From: Chaunax sp. Z400
Lineage: Eukaryota; Chordata; Actinopteri; Lophiiformes; Chaunacidae
DNA length: 64,000 nt
Direction: 5' to 3'
Assembly (NCBI GenBank): GCA_037577475.1
Contig: CM075194.1
Span: 20,958,992 to 21,022,991, forward strand
The position numbers and the translations under genes were made by a program. The notes under the pieces were generated by a model, which saw only the letters and a program-made list of their open reading frames with translations, was not told where the DNA came from and searched no databases. The stretch's first letter is position 1; each line of letters begins with the position of its first letter. Shown here piece after piece: positions 37,835-49,700 of the stretch.

Positions 37835-39160
37835 ATGTCAAACATAAGACATACATTTTCTACAGATGTGATGTTATAAGGTTTTTTATTTGCCTTTCAA
37901 ACAATGATTTTTGTGCTAATTTAAGCAATAATTGCAATAAAGTATGCCATATTCTCATTGGCTGATGTTCTACTGTGTTTAAGGAAATTGGTGTTTGCCT
38001 TGGTGAATGAGCTCCAGCCTTCTGTTGCCTGTCCGGTGACATATGTAATGACTTTAAATTGCGTTTTAATTGACTGTACTGCTGTGATGGAGTGTGGATT
38101 GTAAAACTTTTTTTATGGACGTTGCTGTGAAAACTAGCAGTCTCCTGGAGGGCAGGCTCGACTTTGACCGATAGACAAAAAAAAGTTGAGTGTCCTCACA
38201 AAAAGCTATGTGGCCTCGATCTGACCGACTTCTCTTGTCAATAGTAACACAATAACAAGCAAACATTCCAGAGCTCAACTCAACCATAGCAAGGCTCCGG
38301 CAACTGGCTGCAGAGGCTCTAAAGCTGTAAAAGACAAAGTGTATTTACCAGCACAAGCAGGGGTGATTATAGAGTTTTCAAATGTGGAAAACAAACTGAG
38401 TGTTGTGGGTTGTCTTTGACAGGTAAACATTCTGAACATTTTCAGTTATACGTCTTACACAAGCCATTTGAATGAAGGTCTGATTGTAACAAAAGATGGA
38501 GAAAGACAACCTCCAACTCACCTTTAACTATAGTAGTAGTTTTATCCTCAGTGCCAAAAAAAGCTGAATAGCTAGCAGCATAAATTAGCCTACAGACATC
38601 AATATGACAAGAAGAGCTGTAAACTGGACGGATCTGAAACAGAATAATTTTGAATGTATTTTTAGAGGTATTTCTTTGTTCTGTAAATGTGTCCTTGGAG
38701 AGAATAGAATCTCCTCGAGTTCTAAAAACTACAATTACAACATTAGGGAGCGCTTTGCCCTCATTTGGATTCAATATGCTGTGAAATGTGAGAGTTTCAC
38801 TTACATCTTGCAGCTTTAGCAAACTGCCATGTTTTTATCAACTGTGCTGTTGCCATTCACTCGAATTTGCCCGTACATTTGGCACAATGGTAAAGTGTTT
38901 TCTCACCATTATGATGCAGGAATGCATGATGTCAGGGGCAGAGACGGAAGTTACTGTGTTTGGATGAAGTTTACCGAAAGTACGTCTTAGTGAAACATAT
39001 CCAAATACGTATTCACTGGTACATCGTACTGATACCAGTATGCTGGCTTTATCACACACCCCAACATAATGAAGCTATCCTATAGGCTTCACACTGATTA
39101 AAGCCTCCATACATTTCACAGAGCCTTTTCTAAGTAAGGCAGCGGAAAGACAAGCTCACA
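37835..39160. other. non-coding, nothing recognised
   Basis: Reading frames here show no family resemblance. Confidence 0.5.
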
Positions 39161-39168
39161 GCCTATTA

Positions 39169-39376
39169 AGATAAGCTAAGCTATACTTTATTGTCCCTGT
39201 GGGGAAGTTCTTTCTCTGCATTTGACCCATCCCTGGGGAGCAGTGGGCTGCCTTTACGGGGACTGGTGTTCAGTATCTTTGCTCAAGGATACTTCGACTT
39301 GTAGAGTTGCAGGGGCTGGGGATTGAACCACTGACCTTTCGTTCCGTGAACGATTGCTGTGCCTCCTGAGCCACAT
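39169..39376 (-). repeat. family A SINE with possible 7-bp target duplication
   Basis: Minus strand begins at the CAGGAGGCACAGC block, with GGTTCAATCC as B-box, CTACAAGTCGAAGTATCCTT, AATGCAGAGAAAGAACTTCC and the 3' end GGGACAATAAAGTATAGC. CCTATTA flanks it at 39162-39168 and 39377-39383. Confidence 0.75.
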
Positions 39377-39384
39377 CCTATTAG

Positions 39385-40240
39385 TGTAAATGTATATAGC
39401 TGTCACTGTTGGATAGAGTCAGACACTCTCTACTGGTCTATTGTTATCCAGAGGACACACCCAGAACAATGTGTGTCAGTAAAGGTGAAGGGAATGATTA
39501 CTTGTTATCATCCAGAGAATTGTCACGTTTTAGCTACAATATGTTCCTTCTAGTCTCCACAATCACAATCTCCATTTTTTCCCCCAAAATTTTCCATGGC
39601 AAGATTGAGTTTGTCAGCATTTTGCACCTGCATTTAATTTCTCATTTGATTTTCTAAAAATGCCAGATTGTGAATGAATCACATCTAAGGACAACAACTG
39701 TTAGTCTGTCAGCTTAAAGCTGCATGAGTCAACTTTATTCGTGCCAGCTGCTCCAAAAAGCAGCGAGAGATAAGTGTTGTGACAGTTTGGAGCGTCAGCA
39801 CCCACAAATGATGCAACATGACATCAGTGGATTGTACACATCACACCCAGGTTTACCAAGCTGTCATCCTGTGACACGTTTTATCAAAGCGTGGCAGAAG
39901 AGAAAAGATGCAATGCTGGCGAGTGCAGATCTCTCTGCTCAGCGCTTACTCGTTTAACAGGCAGCTGTTGTCCAACTCCTTATGTGCCTTAGAAGATTAT
40001 ACAACTGAACACAGATGACAGCTGCAAACATCACTGAGGCGTGGACACCAGAGCTCAGTGAGGAGGGTCTGAGGAAGCTACTTGTAGGACAAGTTTGGGT
40101 CACCAGTATATTAAAGTCTCGGACTGATGGATAGAAGATTTGCTGGTGGCATAAGAAGAAGAAGAAGACATCAGGATGACCATCCTTCTCTCCCTCAGGC
40201 AAAAATCCAATAATAGATCCTGTTGGCCTGTCTTTGTCTG
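39385..40240. other. non-coding, nothing recognised
   Basis: No gene-like segment; a short AAG run at 40155-40168. Confidence 0.5.
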
Positions 40241-40246
40241 TTTCTT

Positions 40247-40268
40247 TCTCTCTCTCTCTCTCTCTCTC
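40247..40268. repeat. (TC)n microsatellite
   Basis: Eleven TC units. Confidence 0.95.
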
Positions 40269-40794
40269 ATGGTATAGGTTCTCTTACCAAACTGATAAAA
40301 TAGACAGGTACAAACAGGTGTCCTGGGGAGGTCGTTTAATCTGCCACTAACAGGCTATGGTGGTTAAAAGGTGTAGGGAAACAATGGGCTAATGGTTAAT
40401 TAAAGAAAAAAAGTGTCTGTTCTGAGGAGAACCGATGCAATCTGCCACCTCTTGGTTACACACAGCTTTTAGAAGCATAGTGACATCACAATGTCTCCAC
40501 TTGTCACACACAACAGTCATTTTTGTGTTATCTTACCCATGTTGAAAATGTAGAGGTTTTCAGGGGTTTTGACAGGGGTTTATTGTCTTTGGAACCGACC
40601 TCAAGTTTGTATGCTAAACAAGAAGCAGGCAGGAGAATGTTAGCGTAACTGAGATTAGGGAGAAACAGCGAACAAAAGTGACTAAATTTGCTTTTAGTCT
40701 GCCTTGACTGCCTGGGATCTATAATTAAGTAATTTATTTTTAATTTCTTTTCATTTATTAATGCTGCAAAGATAATTCACATGCTAGAGTTACC

Positions 40795-40905
40795 AATTAG
40801 CGGGGTGTGGTTGTCTACTCATCGGAAGGTCGGTAGTTCAATCCCCAGCCCCTGCAGTCTACATGTCGAAGTATCCTCGAGCAAGATGTTGAAAAGAAAC
40901 TGTGA
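40795..40905 (+). repeat. family A SINE, 5' fragment
   Basis: CATCGGAAGGTCGGTAGTTC, B-box AGTTCAATCC at 40835-40844, CTGCAGTCTACATGTCGAAG, then TATCCTCGAGCAAGATG. The 3' part is absent. Confidence 0.65.
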
Positions 40906-40909
40906 TCCA

Positions 40910-43750
40910 CCCTTTCAGATGAATACTAAGAGGTCATCAATACAATATATCCACCTCCTAACAGAAGATGGTACAAATTCAAGTGACTTACTGCTCAGTG
41001 GAACATTAAATCAGGAGGGAATAGTGGTTGAGTAAATAAGAATGTTTATTACATCAAATGATATGTGATAATTAGTATGTCTGAAAGTCTTTGGTGTCAG
41101 AAAGTCTTTGGTGCTCAGACTCTTCAGGGAGATTGAGATTGTCCTGAGTAGCAGCAAGATATATATCCCCCCTTTGAGTCCAGACACTGGTGGTGGTGGT
41201 GGCTGATGACCTTGGTGAACCTGATGAATGATGAGGTTGGTGAATCTTTGAAGACTGGGTGGTGATGGGGAGGTGGAGGAAACGCAAAACAGCAGCATGA
41301 TAGAACTAGAGGAACGGAGAGAGTCATATTTAAAAAGACAGCAGCAACATGATAGGATGACAATGAAGGTGTGTTGCTGTGCTATTGGATGGATGTGACC
41401 AGCTGATGAGAACAGCTGATAACTCAGTTGACGGCCCAGAATGTTATGCAGGAAAATAAGATTGAACATGCATAGAGGGGTGATAACAAAACAGCATGAG
41501 AAATAAAGTACAGCCCAAGTGTGCAGAGGTTTAGTCTTCCTGACTGAACCTTTGCTACAGCTTCATATGGCTGAACAAAGGCGGGGGGGCTAGTATGCTT
41601 TGAGGCATTTAGAAATGAACTAAACGTGTTCTTGGCACAGCAGAACAATCATAAGGCCAGACAGTTTGCTCAGTTTTTGAAAGACAAGAGAAAGAGGAAT
41701 ATTATGGCCTTCCTGGTTGACATGACATCACACCTAAATGACAACAAATTAAAAATTAGAAAACACATGTTTAGTTCATACAGAAACTGACATCATGTGT
41801 GTGAATGCCCATGCATGTGATTTGTGATATGAGATTTCTTGTGTTTCCATCATAAGTGATTGTTGAACTCTGTTCAGCTTGAAAGATCCACTTTCTTTTG
41901 AGGCTGTCGTGTTTTTATGGACTGAAAGGAATTTATTTACAATGCAAATTTAGAGACAAAGAGTTTATTGCTCTTTGTTTTCTATATTTGTCCCGTGTAG
42001 TCACTTTATTTTTGCCTGTTTGAGTTTATTAATAATTTTGAGCTTGACCAAAGCAGCTCGGAAGACAGAAGAAATGTTCAAAAACAGACACATTTATAAA
42101 TTGACTTGACTTGACTTGATTTGACATGGGGCAAGGGGTCACAGGTGGAATCGAAGCCACGGCTCCAACCACATCTCATTTTAAGATCAACACTCCCATA
42201 GGCATATGGATCAGTGTTCTTAAAAAGTACTTTAAACCGCGTAGACACTGGGAGTTCTGTTGGTCGCTAGCAATGGCGCTGTGCACCACTTTGCCCCAGA
42301 TAATAAAGTAATTGATGTTGGGGTTAGGAGTTTAATGAATGGCCCATTCCACTGATAACACAACAAGTGATAGGTGAAGCTTAATCTCACAACATTCAAT
42401 ATACACTGTATTTTATAAATAACCTACATAGGCAGTAATTGAATAATTAATAATTATAAGTAAGCTCATTGTATTTTTTACAGATCTGAAGGCAGACATT
42501 GTAATAACTAACGAAGGCACAACCATGGTGGTCACAACCATTCAAATGTAGGTTTATATGGAATCACCTCTAATGCACTGTGAAACTGTATAGTATGTGC
42601 GCTTCATATTTCAGCAGCATCTTTTTCGTACAGTGAATTGTGGATGCAGTTGCAGCCTTGGTAAAGGCCATGAGTAAATGGATGTGGACATTAAGCATCA
42701 TCCGTGGTTCTCATTTCTTTGTGACTGAGCGTTTTCTATCCCTTAAAGGTCACCTATCCCTCCCCTCAGGAGGATTCTCTCTGCCCTGCAACCATGCACA
42801 ATACTACCCACAAGTGACACATGCTCTGGTTGCACGTATATTTAACGCTCCAACTGCATCCAGTCTGCTTTAGGTGCATTTCTGCAAATATGTATATTTT
42901 CTCCAGTTTTTGAAAATGCTTATAAACCGTCACCATCCCATTTCAGAGGGATGGGAGATGAAGAGAAAATCAAAGATGCAGCTTCTTTGAGCTTTTGTTG
43001 CTTTTTGATGCTGTCCATTAAAATGAATCTATGAGAGAAACTGTCTGTCATCACTGACAGCTCTCACCAGGAGGTCCTGGGGGGATTATCTCCAGAGTGC
43101 TGAGAGGGATAGAACCGTGTGCTTCAAGTCTGCAGTTATTTGGCTAAAGTAAACATCTTTTTTCACATATCTTCACACAGGTTTCTGCACTGATTGAATT
43201 ATATGGGCTGACATCTGACGTCTAAGACAAAATTAATGAATTATTATTGTCGCTTTTGGAGTTTACATTTTTAAAGTCAAACTAAAATCAAAATAAATGT
43301 GTTGCTAAAAATCAGCTATGTCCTATTACTTGTGTAATTTCTGTCAGGGTTATTTACCAGAAGGGAAATTTAGCATAGACTGTTATTTTTCTGTAGTGAC
43401 AACATACCGAAAATTAGTGCTCTGGAGTGAAATTTCAGTACTGACTGTAACATTAGACGTCCACTTTTTTATTTTTATTTTATTGCTTCAAGTCTTACGA
43501 TCAATTAGTTAGCCAGCTGTGGGACCAAATTACACTTAAACTTGGCATTTCTGCTACCATTCTGCTATATCAGAGGTTATGGTCTTTCCACATCAGCACA
43601 TATTGAGTTTTTGCAGCAGCGGGGCATCTGTGTCCTTCAACACCAATTTTCTCGTTCTCCCTCAAAGTGTCCATATGTCAGGAAATGTCACCATTATCCA
43701 GTGTGTCAGTAATTTTCAATTATTTATTATTTGTATTTGTACTTTTTGCC
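40910..43750. other. non-coding, nothing recognised
   Basis: Minus-strand frames of 70-150 codons at 41010-41470 are low-complexity (Ser- and Pro-rich) and have no family resemblance. A CTTGA run lies at 42103-42122. Confidence 0.45.
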
Positions 43751-43756
43751 ATTGGT

Positions 43757-43774
43757 ATTATTATTATTATTATT
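43757..43774. repeat. (ATT)n microsatellite
   Basis: Six ATT units. Confidence 0.85.
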
Positions 43775-43797
43775 TGTGGTAGTTTAATAGTTTTGTA

Positions 43798-43960
43798 GGG
43801 GCAGCTGTGACACAGGAGGTACAGCGGTTATCCACTTATTGGAAGGTTAGTCTTATTGGAGGACTCTTTTGTAGACTTGTGTACATGTTCCAAGAGCAGG
43901 TGGAGCCTTGCTTGGTCAGTCAGACAAGTAAGGTGCAATATAAGTACAGTCCATTCCATT
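43798..43960 (+). repeat. family A SINE, degenerate
   Basis: GGCAGCTGTGACACAGGAGG corresponds to the A-box block, followed by CCACTTATTGGAAGGTTAG. The 3' end ATATAAGTACAGTCCATT matches the 25425 and 36982 copies. The B-box has decayed. Confidence 0.55.
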
Positions 43961-43969
43961 TTTGGAAGT

Positions 43970-44175
43970 ATTAATACAGTATCATTAAATACTGGATACA
44001 TACTGTAGATTCAAATATACTGTAGATATAAAATGCAAAATTCTGACCAGTATTGTGTTGTAAATTCATAAGAATACAGTCATGAACTGTATATTTATGT
44101 CTAGGAATATACTGTAATTCTAAAATACTGTCGCTTTAAATGTACAAATGTACAATGAGAAGTTTCACAGTGTAG
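43970..44175. repeat. interspersed repeat with ACTGTAA motifs, copy 2
   Basis: Shares GACCAGTATTGTGTTGTA and AAGAATACAG with 33825-33859, plus repeated ATACTGTA motifs. Confidence 0.55.
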
Positions 44176-44179
44176 ATGC

Positions 44180-45378
44180 TGATTTATTTCTTCATCTTTA
44201 ATTATTATTGACTATTGCAGAGTCTCCACCATCCCTGCCTCCATGCTTTTCTCATTATCTCTGTATAACACAGTCCAGATGCGGTGGCTCTTGCCTCATG
44301 TAATTATGAGTTATTGAAAGGGTTGTTGAAGATAAGGAGTCCTCATGCTGCGAGAAGCATCTCACACACTTCTAAATGATAATGAATCATAGCATGAACA
44401 TTTAGTTAACATAAAAACATTACAACCGCCCCTCCCCATGGTGCGAGTGAGACCCACACAGAATGGAACGGGCGCCATGAGTTTTCCATTTCTAAATGTT
44501 GCTGGTTTAAAAAAAAAAAAGAAAAGATGATTGAAATTGATTTTTTCGGTTTTGAGTGTATTAGAAATTAATGATACAAATGTCTGGGGAATTAAAAGCC
44601 TGTTGGATGAAGCCAAGTGTGGCCATCTATTCCAGGGAGTCAGCCAGGTGTGATGGCTGTAAAACATTTTCCTCAGCCAACTCTGATGAGTCCAACACCT
44701 GCGGCTTGTCAGTTTTTTTCTTTCCAAACTGCATTATTTGCCAAAATGGAGCAGCCATATGACAAACATAAGACAAAGGAAAACACAGGGATACATGCTG
44801 CCTTCCAATGAAGAATTCTTTCACCTTCTGCATATTCATCCATAGGCCCTGCACTTGAACTAGTTTACATTGCAAGCTGCGATGACAGCTTACTGCATAA
44901 GCATGTGCGTCATTAAAAATAGCTTCTTAGCACTGTTTAATCCCGGCCTTCATCCAGAGAATCCTCATGTGATTCCTCATACCTTCTTTGCATTGCAAAA
45001 GAAGTGCATATTAATGTTTTAATGGGGAATATCAATGTGAAAAAAACTCAAGGATGATAATCAGACCAACTCATCAAATATGAGCAGTTTTTGCCTGCAT
45101 GATCTGAGGGCCGTGGTGAAATTTGATCAGACAAGTGTTAAGGTGTTTGGTGCATGAGTGACTGAACATTTCTCTGCATAACAGGATAATCTTATTTAAA
45201 TTTTTGAAATTCAAATTCCATAGTGAGCAGACAAACAATAAAATCTGTATGCTGCTTAGTGCGATAATATAGGTCTAATATAGGCTTCCAAAAAAAGGTG
45301 TTATTTTCATACTGTGGTCATCCGATTATCATCTTAATTTTGATCTGATCCTTGTCTTTTGTTTTTTTAATTCTGCAG
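44180..45378 (+). other. lrfn2: 5' intron of lrfn2 next to the first coding exon
   Basis: Non-coding. An A run of about 12 lies at 44509-44520. The segment 44880-45050 looks unique and is a candidate conserved element. The intron ends with the acceptor at 45377-45378. Confidence 0.5.
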
Positions 45379-45399
45379 GTGCCCTTTGTATGAACTAAC
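45379..45399 (+). other. lrfn2: lrfn2 5' UTR end and upstream splice acceptor
   Basis: A pyrimidine-rich tract with TTCTGCAG ends at 45378, just 21 bases before the ATG. This is a good acceptor and fits the known LRFN2 structure, where a non-coding first exon is spliced to the main coding exon. The untranslated first exon is therefore upstream; its position is not evident. Confidence 0.75.
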
Positions 45400-46775
45400 A
45401 TGGACAAAGTGGTCATCAGTCTCCTGCTTCTGGGAACCGCAGTTACGATGGTCCATGCATGTCCCAAATACTGTGTCTGCCAGAACCTCTCAGAGTCTCT
45501 GGGGACTCTGTGCCCCTCTAAAGGCCTGCTCTTCGTACCACTGGACATCGACCGGCGAACTGTGGAGCTCCGGCTGGGCGGCAACTTCATCCTTAAGATA
45601 AGCACTCAGGACTTTGCCAATATGACAGGTCTGGTAGATCTCACCTTGTCCCGTAACACCATCAGCACCATCCAGCCTTTCTCATTTATCGACCTAGAGA
45701 CCCTGAGATCGCTGCACCTGGACAGTAATCGTTTGACTGAGCTGGGGCCAGATGACCTCCGCGGGTTGCTTAACCTGCAGCACCTGATTCTCAATAACAA
45801 TCAGCTGAGTCAGATCTCCAAAACAACCTTTGATGACTTATTGCTGACGCTGGAGGATCTAGATTTGTCATATAACAACTTAATTAGTGTGCCTTGGGAA
45901 GCCATCCGCAAGATGGTCAACCTCCATCAGATGAGTCTGGATCATAACCTCATCTCCTTCATTAGTGAGGGGACTTTTACAGATCTGGAAAAACTGGCCC
46001 GTTTGGACCTGACCTCCAACCGTCTCCAGAAGCTCCCTCCGGACCCCATCTTTGCACGCTCCCAGAGCGGTGAAGTAATGAGCACCCCATATGCACCACC
46101 GCTCTCTCTAAGCTTTGGTGGAAACCCATTGCACTGCAACTGTGAAGTGCTTTGGCTTCGAAGGCTGGAGCGTGAGGATGACATGGAAACCTGTGCTTCT
46201 CCCACGAGTCTAAAGGGCCGCTACTTTTGGTCTGTTCGTGAGGAGGAGTTTGTGTGTGAGCCCCCTCTAATCACGCAGCATACGCACAAGTTACTAGTGC
46301 TGGAAGGCCAAACGGCCAGCCTGCGCTGCAAAGCCGTCGGTGATCCAATGCCAACTGTGCATTGGGTTGCTCCGGATGACCGTTTGATCAGCAACTCCTC
46401 CCGAGCTACAGTGTATGAAAATGGCACCCTGGACATTACAATCACCACATCTAAGGATTACGGGATTTTTACTTGCATAGCTGCCAATGCTGCTGGGGAA
46501 TCTACAGCCTCCATTGAGCTGTCAATCATTCAACTTCCCCATCTGAGTAATGGAACAAACCGCACAACACAATCCAAGTCGGGGCTATCGGACATAACGA
46601 GCTCCACCAAGATCAGTAAAGGAGAGCCTAAACCTCTGCCAGAGAAGGTGGTGTCTGCTTCAGAAGTAACTGCTGTCTCTGCTCTGGTCAAGTGGACTGT
46701 TAGCAAATCAACCCCAAAGGTCAAAATGTATCAGCTTCAGTACAACTGCTCCGATGATGAGGTCCTCATTTACAG
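45400..46775 (+). CDS. lrfn2: lrfn2 coding exon A: signal peptide, LRR, Ig and first part of FN3
   Basis: Encodes residues 1-458 and the first two bases (AG) of the Arg459 codon. Unspliced, the frame runs into a TGA at 46777-46779, so the GTGAG at 46776-46780 is needed as donor. Potential N-glycosylation sequons, all extracellular: N29, N74, N332, N341, N384, N387 and N449. The large exon holding everything from the start codon to mid-FN3 matches the known LRFN2 gene layout, in which all LRR and Ig coding lies in one exon. No frameshift or internal stop was seen. Confidence 0.96.
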
Positions 46776-49700
46776 GTGAGAATGATTCACTTGATTACAT
46801 CCGAGAAGGAGCTGAGAGCTTTTTGGTGAAAGTGATGAATAAAGCCTCAGGTATAATCCTTATAAAGGGATCAGCAGCTTGAGTCAATTGCTAATTGTTT
46901 GCTGGGTGAGCACTTTAGAATTCAATTCCTTTCATCAAATGCACATTTTCAAATCTGCTTTTGTAGGCCTTTGTTTGTTTGTTATTTTGTCCGTTGGCAA
47001 GGTTACTAAAAAATTTATTTGTTTGGAGAGGTAAAGTATGGCTCATGGACCAATCCATTAGATTGAGGTGGTGATCCAGTCATCATCTGGATCGAGAATT
47101 CTTTTAAAACATTGTTTACCATTGTGGCATAGGGGCATTTACAATATTACAAAAAGATCACTATTTTTGAATAACTAAGAAATTAATAATGATACCCATG
47201 TGATTCATAGGGGTAGGTTTTCATGGTCAAGGAGTCACATTATGAGGGTCAAACTATCATGGGGTGATTATTTTTAGGTGCAATGATATAATGAGGAAAC
47301 TGAGCTGCCTTGAAGGAATGTTGCACTCTGAGAGCTGTCTAGTTAGAAAAAATGAAACCCAAAGTGAAATCCTTGCTCCGAACAAATAATTAGAAATCTA
47401 ACTAAGAAAAATGATGATAGACTCTCATTCTAATGTATCCCTCTTAAGCTGCTTAAGTCCATATATTGTAAGCTTGAAGACTGCAGCTGGACATTTCCGG
47501 GCTCTTTAAAATCAATTTCTTATACCAATGAGAGAGTGAAAGTAGCAACCTTCAGCCAAGATGATTGAGCTAGAACTGAAGCTTTGCAATTTAACATTAA
47601 ATCAGTTTGAGAAAAAAAAAACATTGAACAAGGACCAAATATACTGGGTCTATGCAGGAAGTACAAAAAAATAGGAAATAATAAAGTGATCATAGTCTTA
47701 TAACTCCTTTATCTGACGGATCTTAGATTATCTTTGGATTATTTTCAATCATAGTGAACTGTTTTCAAGTTTAGTAGCTCAATTCACATAAATACAACCC
47801 CACAATCAGAGAATGATACCCTCACTGTGCTTAATATGGTGTTTATAGCATCAGAATACTGTAAAAACTGCTAAAGTGACCCATACAATATATGCCGAAT
47901 CCCTTCAGCAACACCTAATAAAGTAATTTATCATGAGCTATAGTACTACACAATGTACCTGTACTGTTCATTCCACCAAGAGCTGTTCATTGAAAGATCA
48001 TTAACGGAATAGAGGAAGGGAATTCCCAGATTATTAGCTGGGAATGTGAGATTAGAACTGAACACAATTCTGAAGACAGATATTACTTTGTTCAAACACT
48101 GAATGCAGCTCAGCATCCCTGCAGATTCCATAATAAAGTGTTCATCTGATTTCCCTGCTTGCACACGATGTATCCGTTTGTCATGCCAGAGAGACAATAA
48201 CAACATGACTGTCTCCAATGATTGAACCTTGGATGACTCATGAGATCGCAAACATAACACTGGTGTATGTGCTTAATAGTAGTTCCTAACAATCACTGCA
48301 ACATTAAAAACATACACACTTCCATTATTTTATTATATATTATATATATTATATTATATTATTAGCCTTTTTGTCCTTGGTGTACTGAGTCATGATTGTC
48401 ATTTTCAATTTAACTCTAACTATTCTGTGATTCGATGCTAGAAAATATTTTTATTTTGCAATCATTGCATGTATGTAACTTACACACAACAGAAAAATGC
48501 CCTAAAGCAACACATTTACGTGCTTTTATATAGGTGTGCAGTCCTTTCGCATGTCAGAAGACAAAATATGAGCTGGGAGGAAAATATAATGAGCACAGAG
48601 AGACCAACTACTGTTTTTGAATTAATATCGATACGTCTTCTACTGCGCTCCTCCAGTTGGCTGACACAGTTTCCCAGGGCCTTAACTATAGCAATGGCAT
48701 GATTAAAAATCAATCAGAGCCATAAGGGGGAGGAAACACATTGCATGACTTCTCTCAAACATGCAACCCACGCAACTTCTTCGGAGTTATGGAAAAAAGG
48801 CAATTAAGGGTTGGTAATCAACTGCAGCCCCTCTGGTGTCTTTGAAATATATTTATAGATAAATATACAGTATGAGTCTTCAAGGGCCGTTTTCTACCCA
48901 TACAGCATATGGAACAAAAGTTACTAAAGACTCCTAAAGACATTTTTGCCAATATTAATTTGTCTGATGAAGGTTTAGCACCAGTATATTCCAAATATAT
49001 GAAATGATATAAGTTTAGACAGTGTGCAGGAATTCTTTTTGCAACTTTTGATCCATGAATCCCTCTGTTACACACCAGACTCAAAAAATAAAAATTCAAA
49101 ATATTCCTCTGCTCTTATACAACACGAAACTGCCATGATTGTACAACTGTAATTCCATTTATAGGTCGATTAATAGATGCACAGAAGTGGTTTACTACAT
49201 TTTTTGTCAGCTGTACCCATATCAGATGAGCTCAAACACCCCTTCACTGGTACTGTTCCATCCACCATGTCTTAACTGTGCTGTTGGATTTATTTTGACA
49301 CTATTATTTACTTGATATTGACAAATCACGTTATCACAGCAGTCTTTTCATGTTTTCTGCAGGTTTGCTTTTGGTCTGCTACCACTTTTCGAGCATTAAA
49401 TCCACTACTTCTGGCCATTTACTCATCACCTTTAGCATTTTATTACAACTTACCTTCTTCTCTGCCTGGCAATTTCAGAAGGACCATTTGTGGGGCAAAT
49501 ATTCCTGGATGGGAATTACTGCTTTATATTATCCAGCATATACACTTCTAGTGCATTAATGCTATAAACCCAGTTCAAAGTAAAAAAAAAAGCAACAAAA
49601 AAAACATCTTGTTTACTATTAATATAAAGATAAACATTAGGTGTGGTTCTGTGACAGGACTCAAAGTCTGACCAGTATGGGGGTTGGACATGCTACACTC

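Noticed and set aside
41011..41469. 152-codon minus-strand reading frame
   Set aside because: Ser-, Pro- and Cys-rich low-complexity translation from a purine-rich segment; no domain.
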